Source of the DNA: Bradyrhizobium diazoefficiens
GTDB taxonomy: Bacteria > Pseudomonadota > Alphaproteobacteria > Rhizobiales > Xanthobacteraceae
Reading direction: 5' to 3'
NCBI RefSeq assembly: GCF_016616235.1
Contig: NZ_CP067100.1
Coordinates: 1,857,001 to 1,921,000, forward strand
Length of the DNA: 64,000 nt
Of this stretch, positions 1 through 8,537 are shown piece by piece. The notes beneath the pieces are model-generated. The model had not been told where the DNA came from, searched no databases, and was given only the letters and a program-made list of their open reading frames with translations. The position numbers and the translations under genes are program-made. How positions within the stretch are numbered: the stretch's first letter is position 1; each line of letters opens with the position of its first letter.

Positions 1-1
1 G

Positions 2-286
2 ACCGAATATCGCATTCACGGCACCAACAAACCCGATACGATCGGCAAGCGGGTGTCGTCCGGCTGTATCCGGCTGACCAATGACGACGTCACGGATCTG
101 TATGAGCGGGTGAAAGTCGGAGCCAAGGTGATCGTGCTGCCGGCAAATGCGGCCCGCCGGCCATCCCAGGGCGCGCCGACCGACGCCGCGTTCCGATTGC
201 CTGACCCGGCATTGCCATCGAAGCGGCCGCTCGCGGCTAACGCGCAGATGCTGTCACCCGGACCGAAGATCGCCGAGGCGCAGTAA
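2..286 (+). CDS. L,D-transpeptidase (YkuD family), C-terminal part
   Basis: The reading frame is open from the first bases of the window, so the N-terminal part lies outside. The visible segment carries the YkuD active-site block: HGTNKPDTIG, then SSGCIRLTNDDV, in which the Cys is the nucleophile and the His and Arg complete the site. The family forms 3-3 cross-links in peptidoglycan or anchors proteins to it, in the periplasm. After the catalytic block comes a Pro/Ala-rich tail of about 50 residues without a recognisable domain. The family call is firm; the exact paralogue cannot be told from the fragment. Confidence 0.9.
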   Translation, partial: TEYRIHGTNKPDTIGKRVSSGCIRLTNDDVTDLYERVKVGAKVIVLPANAARRPSQGAPTDAAFRLPDPALPSKRPLAANAQMLSPGPKIAEAQ

Positions 287-506
287 ACTCAGTCCTCGGG
301 CTGTAACTGACGACAAGCAAACATTCAGGTCGCCGCTTTAGCCCATCGCTGGCTCTGCGACCATCTAGCAGGGGTCTGCATTCAGGCGTAGAGGGGACTG
401 GAGCTCCGGCTGCTCTTTGCTTCGGCTTGTGACCCGGAGCTGACTTGATCGAAGTTGGGCTGATCGCTTAAACCAGCTGCGATGCCTGAAAAGATAGGAA
501 GCTCGT

Positions 507-902
507 ATGCCCCTGCGATCAGCATATTTTGAAAACTGGAAAAGTGGTCCTACGGTACTCCTTTGGGGTGACGCAACCGGCATGCGTCGGTTGGAAGACT
601 TTCTGCGGGCTCTCTGGAGGACTCCGTACGCCCCTGCGTTTGAAGACTTCTGCATCCCCGTAGATGGCAACAAGATTACAATCAGACCTGTATCGGTCGA
701 GCGAGACGCCGGGATGCGTCACGGCCGCGATGCTTTGGAGTGGAGCCTGCATCCGGCATTGGCAGAGGATTTTGCTGACAGAATAGCCGCGTTGGTGCCA
801 TCAGCGTCAGGACATCAGTATCTCGACGCTCGCGGAAACAGTGTCGCGGTTGAAGTTTCGGCGGGCGAGTATCCAGAGACCTTTCATCCAAATCGACGAT
901 AA
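507..902 (+). CDS. hypothetical protein, 131 aa
   Basis: A 131-residue soluble protein with no signal peptide or membrane segment. An AGGAAG ribosome binding site lies 8 bases before the ATG, which supports the start. Composition is balanced, with a C-terminal half (HQYLDARGNSVAVEV region) that looks like beta strands. I do not recognise the family and assign no function. It stands alone between the L,D-transpeptidase and the P450, with about 220 bp free on each side. Confidence 0.6.
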   Translation: MPLRSAYFENWKSGPTVLLWGDATGMRRLEDFLRALWRTPYAPAFEDFCIPVDGNKITIRPVSVERDAGMRHGRDALEWSLHPALAEDFADRIAALVPSASGHQYLDARGNSVAVEVSAGEYPETFHPNRR

Positions 903-1041
903 ACCCGCCGACATACGGCAACGTCCGTTTGTGGCCCATAACGAACGTCGTTGATGCGTTCGTCGATGTCCGTTGTTATAGGGCATGCGGACCACTATCG
1001 CGTCCCTCGTTCCCGGCAATGTAGATACATCCTCATCCGGC

Positions 1042-1063
1042 CTGTCCCTATCCTTAGGGACAG
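1042..1063. promoter_or_regulatory. perfect inverted repeat upstream of the P450 gene
   Basis: Arms of 9 bases (CTGTCCCTA and TAGGGACAG) are separated by TCCT. The repeat lies about 60 bp before the proposed P450 start. No T-run follows on either strand, so an operator is more likely than a terminator. The bound factor is unknown. Confidence 0.4.
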
Positions 1064-1124
1064 ACGCCGGCGGCGGATTTCGGTAGTCTGTCCTGGATCA
1101 CACGACACTCCAGGGGAGGCCGCC

Positions 1125-2291
1125 TTGAGCACCGCGCCGCGCATCGACATCGACCCGACCGCATTCTGGGCCGACCCCTATCCGATGCTCGCAAAGATGC
1201 GCAAGGAGGCGCCGATCGCCTTCGTGCCGCAGCTCGGCTCGACGCTCTTGGCCAGTCGCGATGACATCTCGATCTCCGAGAAGCAGATCGACGTGTTCTC
1301 CTCGCACCAGCCCGCCGGCCTGATGAACCGGCTGATGGGCCACAACATGATGCGCAAGGACGGCGAGGCGCACCAAATCGAGCGGCGCGCGATGTTTCCG
1401 GCGGTGTCGCCGAAGACGGTGAAGGCCTACTGGACCGCGGTGTTCCAGGCCCATGCGGATCGCATCCTCGATGAGATCGCGCCGGGGCGCATCGACCTCA
1501 TGCGCGACTTCGCGCTGCCGTTCTCCGGCGAGTGCCTGAAGTCGATCACCGGCCTCACCAATATCGGCTTTGAGGACATGGATGCCTGGTCGCAAGGCAT
1601 GATCGAGGGCATTGCCAACTACGCCGGCGATCCCGCGGTCGAGGCGCGCTGCCACGCCGCGACGTCAGGCATCGACGCCGCGATCGACGACATCCTGCCG
1701 GCGATGCGCAAGCATCCCGATCAGAGCATTTTGGGCGTGCTGCTCGCCTCCGGCATGCCGATGGAAAGCGTGCGCGCCAACGTCAAGCTCGCGATCTCGG
1801 GCGGCCAGAACGAGCCGCGCAAGGCGATCGCCGGCACGGTGTGGGCGCTGCTGACTCATCCCGCGCAGCTCGATCTGGTCCTGCGCGGTGACGTGTCCTG
1901 GCTCCAGGCCTTCGAGGAATATGCCCGCTGGATCTCGCCGATCGGCATGTCGCCGCGGCGGATCGCAAAGCCGTGGACGATCCGCGACGTGTCGTTTGAG
2001 CTTGATGAGCGCGTGTTCCTGATGTTCGGCTCCGCCAACCGCGACGAGAAACACTTCGCGCGTGCCGATGAGTTCGACGTGCGCCGTGACACCTCCAGGA
2101 GCGTCGCCTTCGGTGCCGGTCCGCATTTCTGCGCCGGCGCCTTCGCCTCGCGCGCCATGATCGCCGATGTCGCGCTGCCGAAATTGTTCGCCCGCGCCAG
2201 GCGGATCGAGATCGCCGACGACGAGCCGGTGCGGATCGGCGGTTGGGCCTTTCGCGGCTTGCAGAATCTGCCGGTGACGTGGCGGCATTAG
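1125..2291 (+). CDS. cytochrome P450
   Basis: A heme-thiolate monooxygenase of 388 residues, soluble, of the bacterial class that takes electrons from a ferredoxin. The heme-binding loop FGAGPHFCAG (with the Cys ligand) is near the C terminus and the K-helix ExxR is EEYARW. The I helix reads SGGQNEPRKAIAG: the acidic residue is kept but the usual Thr of the acid-alcohol pair is Pro, which may change oxygen activation. I chose the TTG start at 1125 because GGGGAGG lies just before it and family homology begins there (DPTAFWADPYPML). The frame stays open further upstream to an ATG at 951, but that would overrun the inverted repeat at 1042-1063. No ferredoxin gene is adjacent, and the substrate is unknown. 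Confidence 0.92.
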   Translation: MSTAPRIDIDPTAFWADPYPMLAKMRKEAPIAFVPQLGSTLLASRDDISISEKQIDVFSSHQPAGLMNRLMGHNMMRKDGEAHQIERRAMFPAVSPKTVKAYWTAVFQAHADRILDEIAPGRIDLMRDFALPFSGECLKSITGLTNIGFEDMDAWSQGMIEGIANYAGDPAVEARCHAATSGIDAAIDDILPAMRKHPDQSILGVLLASGMPMESVRANVKLAISGGQNEPRKAIAGTVWALLTHPAQLDLVLRGDVSWLQAFEEYARWISPIGMSPRRIAKPWTIRDVSFELDERVFLMFGSANRDEKHFARADEFDVRRDTSRSVAFGAGPHFCAGAFASRAMIADVALPKLFARARRIEIADDEPVRIGGWAFRGLQNLPVTWRH

Positions 2292-2315
2292 CAAGGGCGC
2301 TCTCTCCAAAGCTGG

Positions 2316-2540
2316 TGTCATCGCCCGCGAAAGCGGGCGATCCAGTACGCCGCGGCAGTTGTGTGGAACGTTTGTCGTCTCTGGAATACTGGATTCCCCG
2401 CTGGAGCCTGTCATCGGGCTCGCCGAAGGCGAGACCCAGCGGCGGGGAATGGCAGCGCAGGGTGTGGAAGGAGTTTTGGCCGACAGCCCCAGTCCCTTGA
2501 TGATGCCATCATGCCCCTGTTTTGCCCGACGTGTCAAATG
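2316..2540. repeat. dispersed palindromic repeats downstream of the P450
   Basis: This gap of about 435 bp (2292-2727) holds no supported gene. It contains an inverted repeat CGCCCGCGAAAGCGGGCGAT at about 2321-2340, then a pair of arms around CTGGATTCCCCGC (2390-2402) and GGCGGGGAATGG (2440-2451). A separate block, GCCCCTGTTTTGCCCGACG, lies near 2512-2530. These have the look of the intergenic palindromes common in bradyrhizobial genomes. Confidence 0.6.
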
Positions 2541-2727
2541 ATATTCGGATAATCAGCAAGCGCTTGTTCTTCCTCGCTCCGGCTACTGTGCATGGGGTTG
2601 TTTTCGGATTTTGTGACCCTGTGCCGAGCGCGGCGGACCGGATTCGTGTGACGCGAGTTCTGGATGCCCCTTTGCCGGCGGACGATCGTACCTAGATAGA
2701 GCAGGACCCCGCTTCGGGGAGCATGCC

Positions 2728-3309
2728 ATGAATGTAGTGCCCCGCGACCTCATGACCGAAATCCCCGTCTCGTCCGCCGACGTCCGCGGCGCCATGCGCC
2801 ACCTCACCGGCGGCGTCAGCATCATCACCGCAGGGCGGGGCAAGGACGTCACCGGCATGACGGTGACATCCGTCACTTCGCTGTCGGTCGAGCCGCCGAC
2901 GCTGCTGGTCAGCATCAACCGCGATGCCTCGTCCTTTTCGCTGATCAAGCGCCACGGCGCCTTCGGCGTGAGCATCCTCAATGCCGACCAGCTCGACATC
3001 GCCGAGCGCTTTGCCGGCAAGGGCGGGCTCAAGGGCGCCGATCGCTTTGCCGGCAGCCAGTGGTTGACGGCGGTGTCGGGCGTTCCGCTGCTGGCCGGCG
3101 CCTTGTCGGCGTTCGACTGCGAGGTCGAGGAGATCCTGGAGCGGCATTCGCACGGCATCGTCATCGGCCGCGTCAGGGATGTCAGGAGCTCGACCCGCAA
3201 CGCGGCGCTGGCCTATTGGCATGGCCAGTACGTGGCGGTCGACCAGGACGAAGACGCCGCGAGGCTCGCCGATGCCAGCGTTCCCGCGCGCGCCTGCCGC
3301 GGCGTTTGA
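2728..3309 (+). CDS. flavin reductase-like domain protein
   Basis: A 193-residue protein of the flavin reductase-like (split-barrel, FMN-binding) family. The N-terminal region VRGAMRHLTGGVSIITA and the segments TGMTVTSVTSLSVEPPTLLV and HGAFGVSILNADQ are typical. Members reduce free FMN or FAD with NAD(P)H, often for a two-component monooxygenase. No large oxygenase component is next door; the nearest oxygenase is the P450 about 440 bp upstream, which is a different electron-transfer type. The start ATG at 2728 follows a GGGGAG-like site. The partner enzyme is not identifiable here. Confidence 0.85.
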   Translation: MNVVPRDLMTEIPVSSADVRGAMRHLTGGVSIITAGRGKDVTGMTVTSVTSLSVEPPTLLVSINRDASSFSLIKRHGAFGVSILNADQLDIAERFAGKGGLKGADRFAGSQWLTAVSGVPLLAGALSAFDCEVEEILERHSHGIVIGRVRDVRSSTRNAALAYWHGQYVAVDQDEDAARLADASVPARACRGV

Positions 3310-3403
3310 TCCTCGCCGCGCACCGCTGCACAAGCTGGCCTTTTCCGCCTCATCGCTCTAGAAGCGCTGCCTGAGCCTTCCCGCCGGAAGGCATGGGAGC
3401 GGA

Positions 3404-3562
3404 ATGATGAAGCGTGTCGCGACCTGGGCCTTCTATGCCATCGGCGCGCTGGCGATCGCCTATCTCGCGCTCTACGCCTATGCGATGTTCAGCGGCCAGC
3501 CCCTCGTGCCGGGCGATCCCATCCATATCTTCCGCAAGCCGGACGCGCCGAGTTATTCGTGA
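3404..3562 (+). CDS. small single-pass membrane protein, 52 aa
   Basis: A 52-codon gene starting ATG ATG AAG with GGGAGCGG upstream. One hydrophobic segment (about residues 7-28) is followed by a short polar tail ending in Ser-Tyr-Ser. It lies between the flavin reductase gene and a palindromic repeat. Good ribosome binding site, coding-type composition and a clean transmembrane segment support it. Function unknown. Confidence 0.55.
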   Translation: MMKRVATWAFYAIGALAIAYLALYAYAMFSGQPLVPGDPIHIFRKPDAPSYS

Positions 3563-3576
3563 CGGCTCTCTCAACT

Positions 3577-3663
3577 CGTCATGGCCGGGCTTGACCCGGC
3601 CATCCACGTGCAGCCGGGATCGACGCAAGGCGTGGATGCCCGGGACGAGCCCGGGCATGACGA
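3577..3663. repeat. dispersed paired palindrome
   Basis: Two linked palindromes: CATGGCCGGGCTTGACCCGG near 3580-3599 and GGATGCCCGGGACGAGCCCG near 3633-3652. The outer halves (CGTCATG and CATGACG) are complementary, so the element can fold as a cruciform. It sits in the convergent gap between the 52-aa gene and the leftward peptidase gene and could also act as a bidirectional terminator. Confidence 0.65.
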
Positions 3664-3675
3664 CGGCGTGTGTGG

Positions 3676-4824
3676 TTACCCCCGCAAAATCGACAGCGCC
3701 AGCGCCTGTGCGCGCGGCACGATGCTGTCGATCTCGAGATATTCCTCCGGCGTGTGCGCAAGCCCGCCGACCGGTCCAAGGCCGCAGATGGTCGGCGTGC
3801 CCACGGCCGCGGTGAAGCCGGAATCGGCGCAGCCGCCGGAGAACTCGCCTTGGAGCGTGGTGAGCCCAACCTGCCTTGCGGCCGCCTGATAGCTCTCGAA
3901 CAGCGCCTTCGATTCCGCGCTCTGCACCACCGGCACGAACTCGCCCTTGATCGTTAGCGTGGCGCTGGTGCCCGGCACGTAAGATGTGGCGACGATCTTT
4001 TCGATCGCGGCCATGATCCGCGCACGGTCCGCCGGATCGACATAGCGCAGGTCGATTTGCCCTTCCGCGTAGGGCGCTGTGGTGTTGACGGACTGCCCGC
4101 CCGAGACGAGACCGACATTGAGCGTGATACCCTTGTCGAGATCGGTCAGCGCGTGGATATGGACGATCTTGTGCGCGAGCTCGCCGATGGCGCTGACGCC
4201 CGCGGCAAAGTTGGCGCCGGAATGCGCGGCCTTGCCGGTGATGGCCATCTGCATGAAGATGCCGCCTTTGCGTCCGGTGACGATGTTGCCGGTCGGCCGC
4301 CCCGGCTCGGAATTGAACACGGCGCGTGCGGCGCGCCCCTCGCGCTCGATGACGGGGCGGGAGGAGGGCGAGCCGATCTCCTCGTCGGAGGTGATCAGCA
4401 CCTTGATCGGATGCGGCGAGCCGCCGAACTTGTGGAAGGCGGTCGCCACGAACACGTTCATGACGAGACCGGACTTCATGTCGGCAACGCCGGGCCCATA
4501 GGCACGGCCGTCCTTGATCGTGAACGGGCGCCGCCCGGCCTCACCTTTGCCGAACACGGTGTCGCGATGTCCCATCAACAGCACCGGCTTCTCGTTGCTG
4601 CCGGGTTTTGCCACCTCGGCATGGATCGCATCGCCGAAGGTATCGTTGCTCTCGCGCCGGCAGGGAATGCCGTGCTCGGCAAAATGCCGCTCGAACCGCG
4701 CACCGACCGCATCGACGCCTGCCTTATCGTAGGACCCGGAATCGATGTTCACGACGTCGCGGAGCAGATCGATCATGGCCTGCTTCTGCGACGCCAGCCA
4801 GTCCGTGATTTGAGCTTGAGACAT
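3676..4824 (-). CDS. M20 family metallopeptidase (glutamate carboxypeptidase type)
   Basis: A 382-residue zinc hydrolase of the M20A/CPG2 group. Visible metal and catalytic residues are the His and Asp of LLMGHRDTVF, the Asp of GPGVADMKSG, the Glu pair of TSDEEIGSP and the late His of GGLAHTPEEY. The dimerisation domain lies in the middle. No signal peptide is seen, so it is probably cytoplasmic. Such enzymes remove C-terminal glutamate from peptides or folates, or act on related N-acyl amino acids; the substrate is not determinable here. The ATG at 4824 has GAGG upstream. It stands alone and converges with the genes to its left. Confidence 0.9.
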   Translation of the reverse strand: MSQAQITDWLASQKQAMIDLLRDVVNIDSGSYDKAGVDAVGARFERHFAEHGIPCRRESNDTFGDAIHAEVAKPGSNEKPVLLMGHRDTVFGKGEAGRRPFTIKDGRAYGPGVADMKSGLVMNVFVATAFHKFGGSPHPIKVLITSDEEIGSPSSRPVIEREGRAARAVFNSEPGRPTGNIVTGRKGGIFMQMAITGKAAHSGANFAAGVSAIGELAHKIVHIHALTDLDKGITLNVGLVSGGQSVNTTAPYAEGQIDLRYVDPADRARIMAAIEKIVATSYVPGTSATLTIKGEFVPVVQSAESKALFESYQAAARQVGLTTLQGEFSGGCADSGFTAAVGTPTICGLGPVGGLAHTPEEYLEIDSIVPRAQALALSILRG

Positions 4825-4955
4825 GTGGTTCCTCGCGTGGTTCTCATGCGGGGTTATAGGGCGTTGTGCCGGCTGGACCTAGTCGCCGGATGCGGTCCCG
4901 CCATGTCCACCGCGTTCGCGGGGACGACAGCGAGCGCGTGGAGTGTTCGGCGCAA

Positions 4956-4986
4956 ACAAAAATGCCCGGGACTGAGCCCGGGCATT
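4956..4986 (-). terminator. rho-independent terminator after flbD
   Basis: On the minus strand the stem ATGCCCGGG / CCCGGGCAT with a 5-base loop is followed by TTTTTGTTTG. It lies 28 bp past the flbD stop, so it ends the fliF-flbD transcript. Confidence 0.8.
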
Positions 4987-5013
4987 CGCATCATCAATAA
5001 TCGTGCGGGCCGC

Positions 5014-6399
5014 CTACGCCCCCACCATCGGCATCCGCGGATATTCGCCCGGCGTGCCTGCCGGCGGGATCGGGATGCCGCCGTCGGCATATTCGTTGAG
5101 CTTGTTGCGCAGCGTGCGGATCGAGATGCCCAGGATGTTCGCGGCATGGGTGCGGTTGCCGAGGCAATGCTTCAACGTCTCGAGGATCAGATCGCGCTCG
5201 ACATCGGCCACGGTGCGCCCGACCAGCGCCCGCGTGACCTGCTCGGCGGCCATGGTCGCATGCGCGACCGCCGGGGCGGTCCTGGCGAGGTCGAGGCGGT
5301 CGCCGTCCGGCGTGATGATCGCGTCGGGGCCGATCTCGTCGCCCTGCGCCATCAGCACCGCGCGATGCATCGTGTTCTCGAGCTCGCGGACATTGCCCTG
5401 CCAGCGGTTAGCGGAGAGGACGCGGCGCGCCTCCGCCGAGACCGGCCGCAGCGGCACGCCATTGGCTTCGGCGTACTTCTTCACGAAATGCTGGGCGAGC
5501 TCCAGGATGTCGGCGGGACGCTCGCGCAGCGGCGGGATCTTGAGATTGACGACGTTGAGGCGGAACAGCAGGTCTTCGCGGAACGTGCCCTCGCGCACGG
5601 CCTCGGCGAGATTGCGGTTCGAGGTCGCGATGATGCGGATGTCCACCGGAACCGGCTTGGTGCCGCCGACGCGGTCGATCACGCGTTCCTGGATGGCGCG
5701 CAGCAGTTTCGATTGCAGGCGAACGTCCATCTCCGAGATTTCGTCGAGCAGCAGCGTGCCGCCGGTAGCTTCCTCGAACTTGCCGATGCGGCGCGCGACT
5801 GCGCCGGTGAAGGCGCCTTTCTCGTGGCCGAACAGCTCGGACTCCAGGAGATGCTCGGGGATCGCGGCGCAGTTGATCGAGATGAACGGGCGCTTGGCGC
5901 GGGGCGAGCGGGTGTGGACGTAGCGGGCCAGCACTTCCTTGCCCGTGCCTGACTCGCCGGTGATCATCACCGAGGCGTCGGAGCCCGCGATCTGCTGCGC
6001 GAGCTTGATCACCTTTGCCATCGCCTCGTCGCGATAGATCAGCTCGCGGGAATCGTTGGCGACCGCGGCGAGCACCGCGGCGATCAGCTCGGGGTCCGGC
6101 GGCAGCGGGATGTATTCCTTGGCGCCGGCATGGATCGCGGCGACCGCGGCGCGGGCGTCGTTGGTGATGCCGCAGGCGACGATCGGGGCGTGGATGTGCT
6201 CGGCCTCCAGCCGCATCACGAGATCGCGGATGTCGAGGGCGACGTCGACCAGCAGGAGGTCGGCGCCCTTGCCGCCGCGCAGCACGCGCATCGCCTGCTC
6301 GTGATCCTCGGCATGGGTCACGGTGGCACCGTTCTCCATCGCGATCTTGGTGGCGGTGGTGAGCTGGCCCTTCAAGGTGCCAACGATGAGAAGCCGCAT
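5014..6399 (-). CDS. flbD: sigma-54-dependent flagellar regulator FlbD
   Basis: A 461-residue enhancer-binding protein. It has an N-terminal receiver-like domain (about 1-115), a AAA+ sigma-54 activation domain with Walker A GESGTGKE and the sigma-54 contact loop GAFTGA, and a C-terminal Fis-type helix-turn-helix (RTHAANILGISIRTLRNKL). In Caulobacter FlbD activates late flagellar genes and represses early ones such as fliF. The receiver domain seems to lack the usual acidic cluster start, fitting the phosphorylation-independent (FliX-linked) mode known for FlbD. It is the last gene of the fliF operon, in the same place as in Caulobacter. GGAGACTGAC precedes the ATG. Confidence 0.93.
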   Translation of the reverse strand: MRLLIVGTLKGQLTTATKIAMENGATVTHAEDHEQAMRVLRGGKGADLLLVDVALDIRDLVMRLEAEHIHAPIVACGITNDARAAVAAIHAGAKEYIPLPPDPELIAAVLAAVANDSRELIYRDEAMAKVIKLAQQIAGSDASVMITGESGTGKEVLARYVHTRSPRAKRPFISINCAAIPEHLLESELFGHEKGAFTGAVARRIGKFEEATGGTLLLDEISEMDVRLQSKLLRAIQERVIDRVGGTKPVPVDIRIIATSNRNLAEAVREGTFREDLLFRLNVVNLKIPPLRERPADILELAQHFVKKYAEANGVPLRPVSAEARRVLSANRWQGNVRELENTMHRAVLMAQGDEIGPDAIITPDGDRLDLARTAPAVAHATMAAEQVTRALVGRTVADVERDLILETLKHCLGNRTHAANILGISIRTLRNKLNEYADGGIPIPPAGTPGEYPRMPMVGA

Positions 6400-6442
6400 G
6401 TCAGTCTCCTGTCCGTCTGGTCGCGCTGCCGCGCGTTATTTC

Positions 6443-6790
6443 CTAGCCGCGTTCGGTCTTGATGATTTCGGTCATGGTCACGCCGAGCTTGTCCTCGACC
6501 AGGACGACCTCGCCGCGGGCGACCAGCTTGTTGTTGACGTAGATGTCGATGGCCTCGCCGACGCGGCGGTCGAGCTCGAGCACGGTGCCGGGCCCGAGCT
6601 TGAGCAGCTCGCCGACGTCCATCTTGGAGCGGCCGAGCACGGCCGAGACCTGCACCGGCACGTCGAACACGGCCTCGAGGTCGGCAGCGGCCCGCGCGGC
6701 ATATTCGTCCTCGTTGTAGCCGATATCTGTGGTCGGCGGCAGCGGCCCGTTGAGATCGGGCAGCGGGACCTGTCCGTCGGTGTCGCTCAT
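6443..6790 (-). CDS. fliN: flagellar motor switch protein FliN
   Basis: A 115-residue C-ring subunit. The C-terminal SpoA-type domain is clear: VQVSAVLGRSKMDVGELLKL, then VNNKLVARGEVVLVEDKLGV. Together with FliG and FliM it forms the switch complex at the cytoplasmic base of the motor. The N-terminal 35 residues are acidic and variable, as is usual. It starts 3 bp after the fliH stop, with AGGGAG upstream, so it is translated within the fliF operon. Confidence 0.93.
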   Translation of the reverse strand: MSDTDGQVPLPDLNGPLPPTTDIGYNEDEYAARAAADLEAVFDVPVQVSAVLGRSKMDVGELLKLGPGTVLELDRRVGEAIDIYVNNKLVARGEVVLVEDKLGVTMTEIIKTERG

Positions 6791-6793
6791 GGC

Positions 6794-7417
6794 TTAGCTC
6801 CCTCTGCGGGACGCGATATAGCGCCCCACCATTTCGTCGATCTTGGCCGCGATGGCGCCGCGCTCCAGCACGACGCCGCCATCGGCCCATTCGATCCGGC
6901 AGTCGCCGGTGTCGATGTCAGGCTCGGCCAGGATCACCAGCCGGCCCTCGAACCCGCTCTGCTTGGCGAGCCGCTCGATCTTCTCGCGCGCGGCGTCGTA
7001 GAGCGCGTCGTTGATGCGGACGACGAGGTGCGGCGTCGCCACCAGATGCGAGAAGCAGTCCTTGACCAGCGCCATGACCTCGCCGAGCGGCTCGGCGGCG
7101 ACGAGGTCGGCGCACAGCTTGCGGGCCACCGCGACGGCGACGTCCACCGCCTCGGTCTCCATCCTGGTTTCGATGTTGCCGATGCCGGAGGCGATGCCTC
7201 TGATGCCGATGCCGATCTCCTCCATGGCGAGTGCGACGCGGCGGTCGCTCTCGGCCTTGGCTTCGCGCTGGCCGGCGGCAAAGCCGTCCTGATAGGCGCG
7301 CGCTTCGGCTTCGGCGACCTTCTGGGCGATCTCGGCCGCGGTCGCGGCCTTCTCGCGAGACGAGCGCTCGGGCGCCGCGAAGTCGGTGTCGAACAGGAAT
7401 TTTGCCGGAGCGGCCAT
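6794..7417 (-). CDS. fliH: flagellar export regulator FliH (FlbE-like)
   Basis: A 207-residue protein in the position held by flbE/fliH in Caulobacter. It begins with a short conserved stretch (PAKFLFDTDF), has an Ala/Glu-rich coiled-coil region (about 20-90) with several AxxxA-type repeats, and ends with an alpha-beta domain resembling the ATPase stator subunit delta/E family. FliH holds the export ATPase FliI in check and tethers it near the C ring. Its start codon shares one base with the fliG stop, which indicates coupled translation. Confidence 0.85.
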   Translation of the reverse strand: MAAPAKFLFDTDFAAPERSSREKAATAAEIAQKVAEAEARAYQDGFAAGQREAKAESDRRVALAMEEIGIGIRGIASGIGNIETRMETEAVDVAVAVARKLCADLVAAEPLGEVMALVKDCFSHLVATPHLVVRINDALYDAAREKIERLAKQSGFEGRLVILAEPDIDTGDCRIEWADGGVVLERGAIAAKIDEMVGRYIASRRGS

Positions 7418-8511
7418 CAGTACACCAGCTCGTCGTCGGCGCGGTTCTTGGTCAGCATGATCTCGCCCTTGGCGGCCAGATCCTTGGCGAGGTTGACGAG
7501 CAGCGCCTGGGCCTCGTCGACGTCGCGCAGGCGCACCGGGCCCATCGCCGCCATGTCGTCCTGGAGCATTTTTGCCGCGCGCGAGGACATGTTGCCGAAG
7601 AAGAAGTTGCGGACATCCTCGTTGGCGCTCTTGAGGGCGACGCCGAGCTTGTCCTTGTCGACGTTGCGCATCAAGGTCTGGGCCGAGCCGGAATCCAGCT
7701 TCACGAGGTCGTCAAAGGTGAACATCAGCGCTTTGATGCGCTCGGCGGATTCGCGGTTGTCCTCTTCCAGCGAGGTGATGAAGCGGGTTTCGGTCTGGCG
7801 GTCGAAATTGTTGAAGATTTCCGCCATCACCTCGTGGGCGTCACGGCGGCGGGTCTGCGACAGGTTGGACATGAACTCGGTGCGCAGCGTCTTCTCCACG
7901 CTCTCGATCACCTCCTTCTGCACCGCTTCCATCTTCAGCATGCGGTTGACGACGTCGAGCGCGAGCTCCTCGGGCAGGATGCCGAGCACGCGGGCGGCGT
8001 GCTCCGATTTCAGCTTCGACAGCACCACGGCGATGGTCTGCGGGTATTCGTTCTTGAGGTAATTGGCGAGCACCTCTTCCTGCACGTTGGAGAGCTTCTC
8101 CCACATGTTGCGCCCTGCAGGGCCGCGGATCTCGTCCATGATGCCGTTGACGCGCTCCGGCGGCAGGTATTGCTGCAGCAGGCGCTCGGTGGCGTCGAAA
8201 TTGCCCATCAGCGCGCCCGAGGCCGACATGCGCGAGACGAATTCGAGCAGCATGTCCTCGACGGTGTCGACCTCGACGGTGCCGAGCGTCGACATCTCCA
8301 GCGAGAGCTGGCGCACCTCGTCGTCGTCGAGCAGCGACCAGATCTTGCCGCCATATTGCTCGCCCAGCGCCAGCATCAGGATCGCGGCGCGCTTCGGCCC
8401 CGCCAGCGCCTCGGTCTTGGGGCCGCCGGCGCGGCTGTTGGCGCGCTGCCCGAGCGTCGAGATCACGCTGGTGATGTCGTTGGAGTTGGCGTTTTGCAGA
8501 GCGGCGGCCAT
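7417..8511 (-). CDS. fliG: flagellar motor switch protein FliG
   Basis: A 364-residue torque-ring protein that sits on the MS ring and meets the stator. The N-terminal part binds FliF, the middle armadillo-like part carries an EHPQ-related segment (here [18 protein letters not shown]), and the C-terminal domain has the charged torque helix region ([21 protein letters not shown]). The N terminus has an Asn/Ser/Gly-rich extension of about 35 residues as in other alphaproteobacteria. It lies 26 bp after fliF. Confidence 0.94.
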   Translation of the reverse strand: MAAALQNANSNDITSVISTLGQRANSRAGGPKTEALAGPKRAAILMLALGEQYGGKIWSLLDDDEVRQLSLEMSTLGTVEVDTVEDMLLEFVSRMSASGALMGNFDATERLLQQYLPPERVNGIMDEIRGPAGRNMWEKLSNVQEEVLANYLKNEYPQTIAVVLSKLKSEHAARVLGILPEELALDVVNRMLKMEAVQKEVIESVEKTLRTEFMSNLSQTRRRDAHEVMAEIFNNFDRQTETRFITSLEEDNRESAERIKALMFTFDDLVKLDSGSAQTLMRNVDKDKLGVALKSANEDVRNFFFGNMSSRAAKMLQDDMAAMGPVRLRDVDEAQALLVNLAKDLAAKGEIMLTKNRADDELVY

Positions 8512-8537
8512 GTCAGATCACTTCTCTATTCACTCGA

